The notes: generated by a model from the letters alone, not told the origin. A stretch of DNA of 64,000 nt from Deinococcus arcticus (GCF_003028415.1 NZ_PYSV01000009.1:1-64000); one strand, 5' to 3'; positions 20,566-33,923 are shown, counted from the stretch's first letter. Made by a program: numbers and translations.

Positions 20566-20694
20566 GGCCCGCAGCGTAGGCGGCGCGCTCTGACGGCAAC
20601 GTGACAGGGGGCCCGGCGGCTGGCGGAGCAGGGGCCCCGACTGGAACCCAGGGCAGCAACGGCCCGCCCCAGACCCGCTACCCTGACGGCGTTC

Positions 20695-22363
<1,669 letters not shown>

Positions 22364-22377
<14 letters not shown>

Positions 22378-22993
22378 AGGCGCTGCGCTGGCCGCTGAAC
22401 AGGGCCGGAAAGGTGGCGCGGGCGGCGCGGGTCATCACCGGCTGTACCCAGTAGGGCAGGCGGGCCGCCGCGTTCGTGACCTCAAAGCGGCCTTCGCGCG
22501 AAACCGTCATCACCCCGGTCCAGCCCTGGCGCAGCGTGAGGTTGTAGTAGGTGTTCAGGCCCGCGCAGCGCCCCTTGATGGTCACGGTGCGGTCGCTGTA
22601 CATCCACTGCCCGCGCCGGGTGGGGGTGGTGGGATGATCCGCCTGAATGATGGTTGCCAGGCTGCCGCTGGGGGCGTGGTAAGCCAGCAGCGTCTCGGCC
22701 GTGTAGGTGCGCGCGCCGCCCGGGCTGACCCGCACCCCGGCACACAGGTCCAGCGGACGCACGGGGGGCTTGAAGGCTTCGGGAATGGCGATATTGAAGC
22801 GCGCCCCGGACACCGGCCCGGCGCCCAGCAGCCAGCCCTCGCTGAGGTTGGTGAGCAGAATGCGCACGTCCTGCCCGCCCACGCGGGCCAGCGCCTGGGG
22901 ATTGCGGATTTCACCGCCAATGCCCACGGACACGGCCACCGCCGGCGGCGCACAGAGAGTCAGCAGGGTCAGACCAAGGCGTCGGAACGTCAT
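22364..22993 (-). CDS. Secreted hypothetical protein
   Basis: 209 aa from ATG 22993. N-terminal signal peptide (MTFRRLGLTLLTL, then Ala-rich, cleavage near AVA). The mature part looks beta-rich with two Cys residues (CAGVRV and RCAGLNTYYNLTL) that could form a disulfide. No family recognised. A longer frame to 23185 lacks any motif. 3' end overlaps mutL on the opposite strand. Confidence 0.68.
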
Positions 22994-23167
22994 GGGCGCA
23001 GGATGGAGCTGGGGCGTCAGTGCGCGGTCGGCCAACGTGAGGTTCATTACACAGGCGCAGCCCCGCCCACTGGGGGGCCTGGGCAAGGGAACGAAAGAGC
23101 CGGACTGCGGCCAGCGGCCTCCGGTCAGGTCAGGCGCCCCAGCGCCCGGGCAGCCAGCCGCAGCCAA

Positions 23168-23291
23168 GTGCCTCGCCCCTCTCATTGCAACGTTTCAGAA
23201 GGGCGCAGAAACGTTTCCATTCCCGGGGCGAGGCACTGTGTTCGCTTCTCGCTCCGCTCGGTTGATCTGAAGATCAACAGCGAGGGACTTA
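23168..23291 (+). repeat. Family A structured repeat, copy A3 (most diverged)
   Basis: Outer stem GTGCCTCGCCCC (23168-23179) with GGGGCGAGGCAC (23225-23236) is perfect but has a different sequence from A2. Inner stem AACGTTTC 23189-23196 with GAAACGTT 23208-23215 and the same 11-nt loop length. The pseudoknot pairing is weaker (3 of 4 pairs) and the T-run is missing. The second hairpin (23257-23284) has perfect GTTGATC/GATCAAC arms with loop TGAA. Confidence 0.75.
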
Positions 23292-24182
23292 ATACGGCAC
23301 GTAGTTGGGCCGCACCCCTGGCACGGTGCCCTGCCAGTTCCGAAAGGCCACGTCGTACACCGCCGCGCGGTGCAGCAGGGCCAGCGGCAGCGCGCGGTGC
23401 AGCAGCGGCGCGGCGTCCGGGGCGCCCAGGGCGTGCAGGTAGGTGCCCGCCATCCGGTCCGCCGCGTCGTGTGCCTGCCAGACCGGCAAGCCGGCGCGGC
23501 TGGGGTGCAGGGCGAAGGCCAGAAACCACCCCGCGTCCATGAAGGGGTGCGCGGCGCTGGCCGCTTCACTCCAGTCAAACCACACCGGCCCGCGCGCCGC
23601 GCTGTGCAGGACGTTGCGAGGATGCGCGTCGCCGTGCGCCGGCAAATCGGGTAAGCCGTGCTGGTGCAAGTCAAGAAAGGCGGCGCGAATCTGGGCCCGG
23701 GCGGCCTGGAGCGTGGTCACCTCCTGGGCCGACAGCCCCCAGCCGCGCAGCGCCGCGAGGTCCCCCAGCAGGGCGTCCACCCGTTCGGTCATCTGGGCCA
23801 GGGGCAGCGCGGGCGCTCCGTGCGCGGCCAGAGCCGCCGCATCGGTTGCGCACTGAAATCGGGCCAACCGTTCCAGCGCCCCGGTCCAGGCGCCCAGGTC
23901 ACCCACCCCGTCCAGCAACGTGCCGCCGTCACCGGTCAGCAGGGCGCCGCGCTGCGGATCGGCCCCCAGCAGCGGGGGTACCAGGGTCGGGTGCTGCGCG
24001 GCCAGGTGCCGGGTCAGACGCGCTTCCTGGCCAGTGTCACTCACCTTCAGCCACGCCGGGCCCTGACTGGTGTGCAGGGTATGGGTGGCGGTCAGGTCCG
24101 TGGCGAAGTGCAGCCGCAGCGGGCCCTGGCGGCACAGGCCCGCGCCGCGCAGCAGGTCGTCGGCCAGCCCGGTCACCTGCAC
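23289..24182 (-). CDS. Aminoglycoside phosphotransferase (APH)-family kinase
   Basis: 297 aa. Catalytic loop PAHGDAHPRNVL (HGDxHxxN, ~residues 195-206) and metal-binding VWFDWSEAASAHPFMDAGWFLAF (DWSE in place of DWE). Upstream ATP-binding lobe with WLKVSDT. Members phosphorylate small hydroxyl compounds (aminoglycosides, homoserine, sugars, choline), so substrate is open; nothing suggests antibiotic resistance specifically. Start overlaps the small gene at 24173 by 10 bases. Confidence 0.8.
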   Translation of the reverse strand: MQVTGLADDLLRGAGLCRQGPLRLHFATDLTATHTLHTSQGPAWLKVSDTGQEARLTRHLAAQHPTLVPPLLGADPQRGALLTGDGGTLLDGVGDLGAWTGALERLARFQCATDAAALAAHGAPALPLAQMTERVDALLGDLAALRGWGLSAQEVTTLQAARAQIRAAFLDLHQHGLPDLPAHGDAHPRNVLHSAARGPVWFDWSEAASAAHPFMDAGWFLAFALHPSRAGLPVWQAHDAADRMAGTYLHALGAPDAAPLLHRALPLALLHRAAVYDVAFRNWQGTVPGVRPNYVPY

Positions 24183-24472
24183 CGGCCAGCCAGGGCCCTG
24201 CCAGGGCCGGGCGGCGGGAATGGGGGCGGCAGGGCCTCACTCCAGTGGCCCTGCCCGGGCGGCGCCCGGCCGGTCAGGGCCTGAACGTGAATCAGTCCAG
24301 CCTGCCCAAACAGGTGCCCGCCGTCATGCAGCACCCATACTGGCCCCAGCGCCGCCGTCAGCGCCGCGTCCAGGGGCTGATCGGGCGCCAGGGGCACCGA
24401 GAGCCAGCCGCCCCCGGGTTCGCGCCACACCCGCCGGCCGTCCTGGGCCCACAGGGCCACCTCATGGGCCAT
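24173..24472 (-). CDS. Small hypothetical protein
   Basis: 99 aa, not recognised. Beta-rich pattern (HEVALWAQDGRRVWREPGGGWLSVPL; LGPVWVLHDGGHLFG) ending in a Pro-rich tail. Overlaps the genes on both sides by about 10 bases (flavin reductase stop, phosphotransferase start), so translational coupling supports a real gene. No signal peptide. Confidence 0.6.
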   Translation of the reverse strand: MAHEVALWAQDGRRVWREPGGGWLSVPLAPDQPLDAALTAALGPVWVLHDGGHLFGQAGLIHVQALTGRAPPGQGHWSEALPPPFPPPGPGRALAGRCR

Positions 24473-24995
24473 GCGTCACGCGGTCCTGGGCGGTGGTGGT
24501 GTACACGCTGCGGCCCAGGTAGATGGCGGGCGGGGCGATCAGCAGCCCCTGGGCGTCGTAGGCATCCGGGTCGTAGTGCACGGCCTGCACCTCGCCCACG
24601 ATCAGGTCGTGGTCGCCGGTGGGCAGCACCTGGGTCACGCGGCAGGTGTAGTGCAGGTAGGCGCCCTGCAGGGCCAGCGGCTGCGTGTCCAGGGTGGGCA
24701 GCGCCAGCAGGGCGTGCTTGTCGTGGCCGCCGTGCAGGCTGTAGGTGCCGCTGCCCTGCACCGCCCCGGCCCGCGCCAGGGGCAGGAAATTGACGCCGAA
24801 GCTGCCACTGCCCAGAATCAGTAGATGGGTGGCGCGCCCCTGGCCCACCGCCACCCCGTACAAGGGCGGCTGGGCGCTGAGGGCGGTGTGCCAGCCCGCC
24901 GCCATGACGTTGCGGGTGTTGCCGTGCGCGGCCGTGACCAGCGCCACGGTGCCGGGGTAATACCCAAAAAAGCGGTCGGTGACTTCGCGCAGCAT
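24462..24995 (-). CDS. Flavin reductase-like FMN-binding split-barrel protein
   Basis: 177 aa from ATG 24995. FMN-binding split-barrel layout: FFGYYPGTVALVTAAHGNTRNVMAAGW (residues ~9-35), VGQGRATHLLILGSGSFGVNFL (~50-71), and HDLIVGEVQAVHYD near the C-terminus. Such proteins reduce flavins with NAD(P)H or bind FMN. Leaderless start: TATCCT on the minus strand (25003-25008), 7 nt before ATG. The longer frame reaching 26648 is a shadow of gltX. Heads a three-gene operon. Confidence 0.85.
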   Translation of the reverse strand: MLREVTDRFFGYYPGTVALVTAAHGNTRNVMAAGWHTALSAQPPLYGVAVGQGRATHLLILGSGSFGVNFLPLARAGAVQGSGTYSLHGGHDKHALLALPTLDTQPLALQGAYLHYTCRVTQVLPTGDHDLIVGEVQAVHYDPDAYDAQGLLIAPPAIYLGRSVYTTTAQDRVTHGP

Positions 24996-25002
24996 GGGAG
25001 CG

Positions 25003-25036
25003 AGGATAGCGGCCCCCGCAGGCGCCCACGTATCCT
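25003..25036. promoter_or_regulatory. Back-to-back leaderless promoters
   Basis: Two TATCCT boxes on opposite strands, 25003-25008 (minus, flavin reductase) and 25031-25036 (plus, gltX), each exactly 7 nt before its ATG. The whole gap between the start codons is 48 bp. Confidence 0.7.
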
Positions 25037-25043
25037 GTGCCCC

Positions 25044-26465
<1,422 letters not shown>

Positions 26466-26524
26466 GCCGCGTGAGGGCAGGAACAGGGGGTGGGCCTGTG
26501 CGTGCCCACCCCCCGTCCTTGGTT

Positions 26525-27673
26525 TCAGTTCTGCTCGAACACCCAGATCTGATCGTCGGCCTGCAGGGTCAGCGTCTTGCCGGCCACCTTCAGGCCAGGA
26601 TTGCCTTCCAGCAGCGCGATCAGCGGTACGGTCTGGTCGTCGGGGCACAGCATGCGGGTGCTGGTCACTCCGCCCTTCACGGTCAGGCGATCAGCGGAAA
26701 GCGAGGCCGCAGCGCCGAACGAGTTGCAACCGTCCACCCCGCCCACCCGGCCATTCTCGAAGATCAGGACCACCGGGCGCGTGGTCTGGGGCGCGGCCTG
26801 CCCGTTCATGCTCTTCAGGCGGTAGGTGCCCAGCGGCAGGGCGGCCACCGGCGGGGTGACCGGGCCCGGCGTTCCCGCAGCGGGGCTGATTCGCGTCAGG
26901 GTCAGCACCCCCGCCTTGCCGGTCAGGGTCAGGGTGGTGCCGCTCAGGGCCGGGGTCAGGGGGCCACGCAGCACGCTGCTCAGGGCCGCCTCGGTCTGGG
27001 CCTGGGGCGCCGGGCACAGCAGCCGGGTGCCGCCCACCGGCATGAACTGAAACGTGCCGCTGGCCAGCCGGGTGCCCGGGGCGCGCAGGGTGTTGCAGCC
27101 CACCACGCCGCTCAGGTTCAGGGCGGGGCCCTTCACCGTCAGGCTCAGCACGCCGCGCAGGGGCAGGTCCTGGGCGCCCAGTTTCAGGCCGCGCGCCACG
27201 TAGGTGCCGTCCAGGGCAGCCAGCGGCGACGAACTGGCCGGTGAAGACGGGGTGTTCACAGCGCCTCCTGTGGTGAAGGTCAGGCGGCCAGCGCCGGCCA
27301 CCAGGGTCAGGGTGCCGCCTCTGTGCTCAAAGCGGGTGGTGCGCGCCAGAAGCGCCAGATAATCCTCGCGCAGGCTCAGGGCCGCGTCAGGGCAATTCAT
27401 GCTGCTTCCCCCCGACAGACCGCGCAGCAGCAGGGCCTGCCCGTTCAGGGTGCCGCTGCCGGTCAGCGGGCTGCAGCCGGTGGACCCGCTCACCTTCAGC
27501 GCGCCCCCGCTGGCGTCCAGCCGCAGGGTGGGGCGGGCCAGGGCCGGGCCAGGGGTCACCGGCGCGCGCCCGGGCAGCTGCACGCTCTGCAGGGTCCAGG
27601 TGGTGCCCACCGGAGACGCGGCGGCAGGCGCCGCCAGGGCGGCCAGGGTCAGACTGGTGAGCAGGGCATTCAT
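26525..27673 (-). CDS. Secreted protein with three META domains
   Basis: 382 aa from ATG 27673. Signal peptide (MNALLTSLTLAALAAPAAA). Three META/HslJ-like units, each with a Gly-Cys early and a Met/Leu-x-Cys later: about 25-130 (GTTWTLQSV; GCSPLTG; MNCPD), 150-255 (GTYVARG; GCNTLRA; LLCP), 275-380 (GTYRLKS; GCNSFG; MLCPD). The paired cysteines can form one disulfide per unit. META proteins are envelope stress factors of unclear biochemistry. Confidence 0.85.
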   Translation of the reverse strand: MNALLTSLTLAALAAPAAASPVGTTWTLQSVQLPGRAPVTPGPALARPTLRLDASGGALKVSGSTGCSPLTGSGTLNGQALLLRGLSGGSSMNCPDAALSLREDYLALLARTTRFEHRGGTLTLVAGAGRLTFTTGGAVNTPSSPASSSPLAALDGTYVARGLKLGAQDLPLRGVLSLTVKGPALNLSGVVGCNTLRAPGTRLASGTFQFMPVGGTRLLCPAPQAQTEAALSSVLRGPLTPALSGTTLTLTGKAGVLTLTRISPAAGTPGPVTPPVAALPLGTYRLKSMNGQAAPQTTRPVVLIFENGRVGGVDGCNSFGAAASLSADRLTVKGGVTSTRMLCPDDQTVPLIALLEGNPGLKVAGKTLTLQADDQIWVFEQN

Positions 27674-28027
27674 GAGAGGGTTGTACACCGCGAAACTGAT
27701 GACCGTGTGATGACTTCACCGCCGACCCCACCCGGCGCAACAGCGGTTCAAGCCGAGCAGACAGGCAAAGCGGCGCAGCAGAGCGAGCACGTTCCCCCCT
27801 CCGGACATGAAGCGGACACACAGACTCTTCTCTGAGGTGGGGGCCCAGACGGCCGCCCTTCTGAATGTGCGTCCCCCTGCATTCCGTTCAGGCGGCGGGG
27901 CCTGGACGCCGGCGCGCCCGAAGCGCCTCTCAGCACGTAGAATGCGGCAAACGCCCGTTAGGCCCGCGCCAGGGCTGTTCAGCATTGACACCCCCGCCGG
28001 CTGTTCCGGCGTGTTCAGGAGGACATT
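27674..28027. other. 354-bp gap with the B12-subunit promoter region
   Basis: No convincing gene. A TAGAAT box at about 27938-27943 is a possible -10 for the gene at 28028, which has an AGGAGG ribosome site 5 nt before its ATG. The rest shows nothing recognisable. Confidence 0.4.
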
Positions 28028-28450
28028 ATGGAAGACCGCCGCATTCGGGTACTGATTGCCAAGCCGGGCATGGATGGCCATGACCGGGGCGCCAAGGTGG
28101 TGGCCCGCGCCCTGCGCGACGCCGGCATGGAAGTGATTTACACCGGTCTGCGCCAGACCGCCGAGATGATCGTGAACGCCGCCCTGCAGGAGGACGTGGA
28201 CGCCATTGGCCTGTCGGTGCTGTCCGGGGCCCACATGCACTATTTCCGCGAGGTGATGGGCCTGCTGCGCGAGCGCGGGGCCGACGACATCATCGTGTTC
28301 GGGGGCGGCATCATTCCAGACCAGGACCTGCCGCAGCTTCAGGAACTGGGCGTGGGGCGCGTCTTTACCCCCGGCGCCAGCACCCAGGACGCCGCCGCGT
28401 ACCTGCGCGGCGCGGTGCAGGCCCGCTGGCAGGCCCAGGGCGAGGCGTGA
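28028..28450 (+). CDS. Cobalamin-binding subunit of methylmalonyl-CoA mutase type
   Basis: 140 aa, a stand-alone B12-binding domain. [18 protein letters not shown] carries the DxHxxG lower-ligand motif (His about residue 19), then [10 protein letters not shown] and the GGG of [12 protein letters not shown], which contact the corrin tail. Matches the C-terminal domain of methylmalonyl-CoA mutase, the separate small subunit found in archaea and Deinococcus; the large subunit is not in the window. Strong AGGAGG ribosome site. Confidence 0.92.
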   Translation: MEDRRIRVLIAKPGMDGHDRGAKVVARALRDAGMEVIYTGLRQTAEMIVNAALQEDVDAIGLSVLSGAHMHYFREVMGLLRERGADDIIVFGGGIIPDQDLPQLQELGVGRVFTPGASTQDAAAYLRGAVQARWQAQGEA

Positions 28451-28536
28451 GGCAGGCCCCGCACCCGCGGCACACATGGGCCTGAGGGGCGGCATGGTGG
28501 GTCTGCCCAGCCCTGGCCGTCTGGGCGCCCCCGCCC

Positions 28537-29703
28537 ATGAGTGACGCTGCCCTGAACGCCCCACCCCTGGAAGCCGGGCGGCTGGCCCCGCTGTACGCCG
28601 CCCAGGCCCTGGCCACCGGCGCCACCACAGTCAGTACGGTGCTCTCCAGCCTGATCATGAGCGAGCTGGGCGTTGAAGAGCTGGCCGGGTTGCCCGCCAC
28701 CCTGATCAGTGCGTGCGCCGCGCTGTCGGCCGGGTTCTTTGGGGCCTGGATGCTGCGCCGGGGCCGGCGCAGCGGGCTGAGCGCGGCCTTTGCCCTGGGC
28801 ACTGTGGGGGCCCTGACCGGATTTTTCGGGGCGCGCGCCGGGCACCTGCCGCTGTTTCTGCTGGGCGCGGGCCTGATGGGCGCGGCGCAGGGCGGCTATC
28901 AGCAGGCCCGGTACGCGGCGGCTGAAAGCGTGCCCGATGCCCGCCGGGGCACCGCCCTGGGCGCCCTGATGCTCATGAGCGTGGCCGGCTCGTTTGTGAT
29001 TACCGGGGCGGCCCGGCCCATTGAGGCGCTGGGCGCGGCCCTGAACACCAGCGCCGAGGTGGCCGGCTGGCTGGTGGCGGGCGCCCTGCTGGGCATGGCG
29101 GCGCTGCTGCTGCGGGCGTGGCGCCCCCTGCGCGCCCCGGCCCAGGCCCCGGGAACGCGGCTGGGGCTACGCGCGGCCTTTGCCATTTCCGGCGTGAAAT
29201 CCACGGCGCTGGCTCTGGCCACCGCGCAGGGCCTGATGGTCACCCTGATGAGCCTGACCCCGCTGCGCGCCCACCACATGGGCATGGAACACGCCGGGGT
29301 GGCCGCGCTGATCAGCGGGCACATCCTGGGCATGTTCGGCTTTGGCTGGCTCACCGGCCCCCTGATTGACCGCCTGGGGCTGCGCTTTGGCTACGTGGGC
29401 GGCGCGGCGCTGCTGGCGGCGGCGGCCCTCACCGCGCCGCTGCCCGGCACCGTCTGGCTGACCCTCAGCCTGTTTCTGCTGGGGCTGGGCTGGAACCTCG
29501 CCTTCGTGAGCGGCAGCAAGGCCCTGACCCGCTTTCCCGCTGCCCAGGGCGTGACCGACGGCCTGGGCTATGTGGCAGCCGGCACCGGCACCCTGCTGGG
29601 CGGTGTGGTCATTGCGACCTCTGGCTTCCCCACCCTGGCCCTGATCTGCGCCGCGCTCCCGGGCCTGCTGCTGGTGAGCGCGGGGAGGGTGAGGGGGACG
29701 TAG
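28537..29703 (+). CDS. MFS transporter
   Basis: 388 aa, roughly twelve hydrophobic segments in two halves, Gly/Ala-rich, as in major facilitator superfamily exporters of about 390-400 aa. Cytoplasmic loop 2-3 reads MLRRGRRSGL, the basic A-motif position. Substrate unknown. Follows the B12 subunit by 86 bp and may share its transcript. Ends at a GGTGTGGGCTGTAGG motif (family D). Confidence 0.85.
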   Translation: MSDAALNAPPLEAGRLAPLYAAQALATGATTVSTVLSSLIMSELGVEELAGLPATLISACAALSAGFFGAWMLRRGRRSGLSAAFALGTVGALTGFFGARAGHLPLFLLGAGLMGAAQGGYQQARYAAAESVPDARRGTALGALMLMSVAGSFVITGAARPIEALGAALNTSAEVAGWLVAGALLGMAALLLRAWRPLRAPAQAPGTRLGLRAAFAISGVKSTALALATAQGLMVTLMSLTPLRAHHMGMEHAGVAALISGHILGMFGFGWLTGPLIDRLGLRFGYVGGAALLAAAALTAPLPGTVWLTLSLFLLGLGWNLAFVSGSKALTRFPAAQGVTDGLGYVAAGTGTLLGGVVIATSGFPTLALICAALPGLLLVSAGRVRGT

Positions 29704-29831
29704 GGTGTGGGCTGTAGGTTGTAGGAGGGGAGCTCTATCCGGCCCCCCTCCTTGACCTTCTGCGCAGCGGCCTTACCACCACCCACCCCGTCTTTTCCTG
29801 CATTCCACACCCCACGTCCCACACCCTTCCC
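29701..29831. repeat. Family D 3'-end motif pair
   Basis: GGTGTGGGCTGTAGG directly follows the MFS stop; CCACACCCCACGTCCCACACCC lies at the far end near 29807-29828, so GGGTGTGGG and CCCACACCC can pair across the gap between the two convergent genes. Same arrangement as between fadD and tsaD, but without a compact inner stem. Confidence 0.5.
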
Positions 29832-31103
29832 TTACGGATTGGGCCCGCTCACAAACGTGTCGTCGCCCGGACTCACGGTGCTGCGCCCGCCCTGCTGGTC
29901 GTAACGCACGCCACTGTTCATGCGGCTCACGGCCCCCGTGAGGGTATTGGCGGCGCTCACGGCACCGTTCGGGGCAAAGGACCGGGTCCACATGTACCAG
30001 CGCGGGGCCACGCCGTGCTTGCGCGCCAGACCGCTGGCCGGGTTCAGGTCGAAAATGTACTCGGGGAAGATCTCGGTGCGGCTGATGAACTTGGCCATGT
30101 TCAGGTTGTTGTCGCCCCCCAGGTCCAGCAGGCGACTGGATTTGATCCATTCCACCGCCGCGCCACTTTGCTTCAGGCTCTGGGCAATGCGGGCGCTGCG
30201 GGCGGCCGGGGTGGCGTCGGGGCTCAGGAAGCTGTAGGTGTGGCCCGAGCCGGGGCTGGCCGGCGACCAGTAGGGATCGGCCAGAACCAGGCGCCCCGGG
30301 CGTCTGGCGGCGCTCAGGCCGGGGTCGGCGTACGCCTGTTCGGCCAGGGCCAGGGCCATCTGGGCGCCCAGTGAGTGGCCCATGACCCGCACGCGCTCCG
30401 GGCCGCTGTAGGTCCAGGCGGACAGGGCGCTCTTGTAGGCGGTGTAAAACAGCGCGCCCGCGCTGACTGTGGGCGTGCCCACCTGCGTATAGGTGCCGTC
30501 TGGGCGGCGGTAGCGCATGCGGATGTCCTGGGTGCGGCCCAGGGCGTCGCGGTAGGTGTAGCCGGCGGTCCAGATCTTGGCCTGGGCGTGGTAGGGCACG
30601 CCGCCGGTGCCCTCGTCGTCGGCCAGCTGGGTCCAGTGAAACAGGCCCACGTTCCAGCCCGCCGCAATCCAGGCGTCGGCCACGCTCTGGTTGGCCTCGC
30701 TGAAATAGAACGAGTCGCGCTTGCCGGCCCTCGTGTTGCCGTCTTGCCAGCCGTGCACAAAGATCAGCACCGGGCGGGCCGGGTCGTAGTAGCCGGCAAT
30801 GCCAGCGCCGTCGCCGCGCGCCTTGCAGCCCACGCCGCCGGGCGCCCCCGTTTCGGCCCTGGAATACCAGTACACGCCCGTATCCAGCCCCGAGGCCCCG
30901 AAGGGCAGGGCCACCTGCGTGGGGCAGGCGGCCGCCTGGGCCACCAGCCCCGGGGTGGCTGCCGGACTGAGGGCCAGCAGCGCTTCACTGAAGCCACCCG
31001 GAATGGCGCTGGTCTGCACGGACGGAGCCGGTTGAGGCGCGCAGGCCGCCAGCAGGCCGCACAGCAGCAGGGCATGGGCAAAACGGACAGGACGAACAGG
31101 CAT
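29832..31103 (-). CDS. Secreted alpha/beta hydrolase lipoprotein
   Basis: 423 aa. Lipoprotein signal with lipobox LLAAC (Cys about residue 21). Oxyanion-hole strand VLIFVHGWQDGN (~115), lid-like insertion, nucleophile elbow MGHSLGAQMALAL (~245), catalytic Asp near VLADPYW (~275). Resembles extracellular lipase/esterase-fold enzymes; substrate unknown. GGAGG ribosome site 5 nt before ATG. Convergent with the MFS gene. Confidence 0.82.
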   Translation of the reverse strand: MPVRPVRFAHALLLCGLLAACAPQPAPSVQTSAIPGGFSEALLALSPAATPGLVAQAAACPTQVALPFGASGLDTGVYWYSRAETGAPGGVGCKARGDGAGIAGYYDPARPVLIFVHGWQDGNTRAGKRDSFYFSEANQSVADAWIAAGWNVGLFHWTQLADDEGTGGVPYHAQAKIWTAGYTYRDALGRTQDIRMRYRRPDGTYTQVGTPTVSAGALFYTAYKSALSAWTYSGPERVRVMGHSLGAQMALALAEQAYADPGLSAARRPGRLVLADPYWSPASPGSGHTYSFLSPDATPAARSARIAQSLKQSGAAVEWIKSSRLLDLGGDNNLNMAKFISRTEIFPEYIFDLNPASGLARKHGVAPRWYMWTRSFAPNGAVSAANTLTGAVSRMNSGVRYDQQGGRSTVSPGDDTFVSGPNP

Positions 31104-31386
31104 GAAAACCTCCGGTCACAGCGGCGAGGTGGCCAGCAACAGGGGGCCGGCCCGGGCGTGGATTGTGGGTTGCAGGCGTCAGGCTACCCGACCCGCCGCC
31201 CCCCTGCCTAGAGCCCGCAGTCCAAAATTCTGTTCTTTTTGTGCGCCCAGTGGGGAGGCAACCACGCCGCAGGCTGTGGCCCTGGTCCGCACCACGGGCC
31301 ACGGCCTTGCACGCCCAAGCCGTGTTGTGCCTTCGCGCACGGCTCGGCCTGAACCGTTGTGGCCAACGGTGGGGTCGCCGTGCCCC
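31104..31386. other. Gap with two hairpins after the GGDEF-EAL gene
   Basis: 283 bases, no gene. Hairpins AGCCGTG/CACGGCT around 31317-31344 and ACCGTT/AACGGT around 31352-31369 (the latter followed by G-rich sequence), probably terminator or mRNA end structures of the minus-strand GGDEF-EAL gene. Confidence 0.4.
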
Positions 31387-33747
31387 TCAGTCCATCTGCG
31401 CCAGCCACCAGCGCTGAAAAGCGTCGGGGGGCAGGGGCGGGGAAAAGGCGTAGCCCTGGGCCGCGCCGCCCCCCAGGCCCAGCAGGGCCTCGCGGTGCGC
31501 CTGGGTCTCCACGCCCTCGGCCACCACATGCAGCCCCAGCCCAGCCGTTAAAGTCAGCAGCGCCGAAATCACCGCCTGGGCGGCAGGCTCGCCGGGCACG
31601 TCACGCACGAATGACTGGTCCAGCTTCAACGTGTCGATGGGCAGGTGGCGCAGCACCGCCAGGCTGCTCTGCCCGGTGCCAAAGTCGTCCAGGCTGATGC
31701 GCACACCCAGGCCCCGCAGCGCGGAGAGGCGCTGCCCGGCCTCGCGCAAGTCAGTCACCGCCACCTGCTCGGTCACCTCCAGGCTCAGGGCGCGCGGCGG
31801 CAGGGCAAAGTCGGTCAGCGCCGCTTCCACGGCGCCGGTAAATCCAGGGTCGGCCAGTTGCACTGGCGAGACATTCACCGCCACCGACAGCAGCCCCAGC
31901 CCCGACGCGCGCCACAGCCCCGCCTGCCGGCATGCCTCGCGCAGCACCCACTCGCCCAGCGGGCGAATCAGGCCGTTGTCCTCGGCCACGCCGATAAACT
32001 GCGCCGGGCTGACCAGCCCCACCCCGGGCCGCTCCCAGCGCACCAGGGCCTCGGCACCCACCGGCAGGCCCGTTTTCAGGTCGCACACCGGCTGGTAGGC
32101 CACCCGGAATTCCTGGCGGGCCAGCGCGCGGCGCAGCGCCTGATCCAGGTCCAGCCGCTCGGTCACTTCGCGCTCGAAGGCAGGCTGGTAGCGCACCAGA
32201 TGGCGCTGGGTGCGCTTGGCCACATACATGGCAGTGTCGGCGCGGCGCAGCAGCGTGGAGGCGTCGTCGCCGTCGGTGGGGTAGGCCACCAGCCCGCCCG
32301 AGACGCGCAGGGTCATGGCGCGCCCGTCCAGCCACAGCGGCGCGCCCAGTTCGGTCAGCACCCGCTGGGCGCGCTCCCACAGCCCGGCCCCCTCGGTCCC
32401 CAGGGGAAACAGCACAATGAACTCGTCGCCGCCAAAGCGCGCCGCGTCCTCGCCCACCAGCGCCTGCAACCGTCCGGCCACCTGCCGCAGCAGGGTGTCG
32501 CCCGCGTCGTGGCCCAGGGTGTCGTTCACGCGCTTGAACTCGTCCAGATCGGTAAACAGCAGGCCAAAGGGCTGCCGGGCCGCCAGCAGCGCGTTCAGGC
32601 GGGCCTGCAGCCCCGCGCGGTTGGCCAGGCCGGTCAGCGGATCATGCACCGCCTGGTGGCGCAGGGCCACCTGCACCGCCTGCAACTCACGGGTGCGGGC
32701 GCGCTCGCGCTCGGCAGCCAGTTGCGCCTTGAGCAGCTGCGCGCGCTGCTCGCCGGCGGCGTCCAGCTGCGCGCGGTCCAGGGTGCGGGCCGCTTCCAGG
32801 TGCGCCAGGGCGACGTCCAGCTGGCCCTGGGCGCGGCGCACCTCGGCCAGGGCCGCGTGCGCCTCGGCGGCCTCGCGCGTCAAGCTGGCCCCCTGGGCCA
32901 GGGTCAGGGCCGCACCCACAAAGGGATCGGCGGCGTCCGGGGCTCCACAGGCGGCGTGGGCGCGCCCCAGCGCGAGGTTCAGGCGAAACTGCGCCAGCAC
33001 CGGTAAGGCGGGGTGCACCTTCAGGTCCAGCTCGCGGGCGCGGGCCAGCACCTCGGCCGGGCGCGACAGGGCGCACAGGCTGCCAAACAGCCCGCCCAGC
33101 ACCAGCGCTTCAAAGGCATACAGGCCGTGGCGGCGCACCTGCAGCAGCGCGCGCTCAAAGACCGTCAGCGCCGCCGGGTGCTGCCCGGCGCGGCTGTGCA
33201 CCACGCCCAGGGCGTTCTGGGCCTGCACCTCGAATTCCGGCAGGCCGGTCTTCTGGGCCAGCGCCACCGCCTCGCGGGCGTAGCGCAGCGCGAGGTCGCG
33301 CTCAAAGGCGTCGGCGTGCAGCGCACTCAGGTTCACCAGCGCCCGCAGCTGCCCCGGCGCGTCGCCCCGGGTGCGGGTGCGCTCCAGGTTGCTCAGGTGC
33401 AGCCCCACCGCGCGCCCAAAATCGCCCAGATCGGTCAGCACCAGGGCCACGGCGTTCAGGGCGCGCACCTCCAGCGCCTCGCTGCCCAGGCGCTGGGCCT
33501 GGGCAGCGGCGGTGTTCAGCAGGCGCAGCGCCCGGTGGGGTTCCTTGTGTTCGTACTGCGCCACGCCCATCAGAAACAGGGCGCGCGCAGCGGTAGGGCT
33601 GCCCAGGCCCTCATCCAGGCGGCCCAGGACGCGCTGCGCCAGGGCGTAGGCCAGTTCAGGCCGCACGTTGCGCAGCTCCTCGGCCTCGTCCAGCAGGGCG
33701 CCCAGCAGCCCAGAGGCATCATCCGTGGGGGGCGCGGGCCGGGTCAT
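31387..33747 (-). CDS. TPR-GGDEF-EAL protein (c-di-GMP turnover)
   Basis: 786 aa. Residues ~1-330 are TPR-like helical repeats with no obvious transmembrane span. GGDEF domain ~365-520 with intact catalytic motif [13 protein letters not shown] domain ~535-780 with AEALVRW, NVSPVQL, EVTEQ, and [11 protein letters not shown], all metal and substrate ligands present. Both synthesis and hydrolysis of c-di-GMP are possible; the TPR part presumably chooses. ATG at 33747 next to tRNA-Ser. Cytosolic. Confidence 0.93.
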   Translation of the reverse strand: MTRPAPPTDDASGLLGALLDEAEELRNVRPELAYALAQRVLGRLDEGLGSPTAARALFLMGVAQYEHKEPHRALRLLNTAAAQAQRLGSEALEVRALNAVALVLTDLGDFGRAVGLHLSNLERTRTRGDAPGQLRALVNLSALHADAFERDLALRYAREAVALAQKTGLPEFEVQAQNALGVVHSRAGQHPAALTVFERALLQVRRHGLYAFEALVLGGLFGSLCALSRPAEVLARARELDLKVHPALPVLAQFRLNLALGRAHAACGAPDAADPFVGAALTLAQGASLTREAAEAHAALAEVRRAQGQLDVALAHLEAARTLDRAQLDAAGEQRAQLLKAQLAAERERARTRELQAVQVALRHQAVHDPLTGLANRAGLQARLNALLAARQPFGLLFTDLDEFKRVNDTLGHDAGDTLLRQVAGRLQALVGEDAARFGGDEFIVLFPLGTEGAGLWERAQRVLTELGAPLWLDGRAMTLRVSGGLVAYPTDGDDASTLLRRADTAMYVAKRTQRHLVRYQPAFEREVTERLDLDQALRRALARQEFRVAYQPVCDLKTGLPVGAEALVRWERPGVGLVSPAQFIGVAEDNGLIRPLGEWVLREACRQAGLWRASGLGLLSVAVNVSPVQLADPGFTGAVEAALTDFALPPRALSLEVTEQVAVTDLREAGQRLSALRGLGVRISLDDFGTGQSSLAVLRHLPIDTLKLDQSFVRDVPGEPAAQAVISALLTLTAGLGLHVVAEGVETQAHREALLGLGGGAAQGYAFSPPLPPDAFQRWWLAQMD

Positions 33748-33800
33748 GGTGGGTGCGGCCAGTGTACGCCCCGCTGCCGCTGGCCGCCAGCCACCCCCCT

Positions 33801-33829
33801 AACGAACAAACGCCCCCGGAGGGGGCGCC
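33801..33829 (-). terminator. Terminator of tRNA-Ser
   Basis: GCCCCC/GGGGGC stem (33812-33826) followed on the minus strand by TTTGTTCGTT. Confidence 0.75.
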
Positions 33830-33833
33830 GCTG

Positions 33834-33923
<90 letters not shown>

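Noticed and set aside
27807..28055. 82-aa plus frame upstream of the B12 subunit
   Set aside because: No ribosome site or leaderless box, no motif, and overlaps the next gene's start out of frame.
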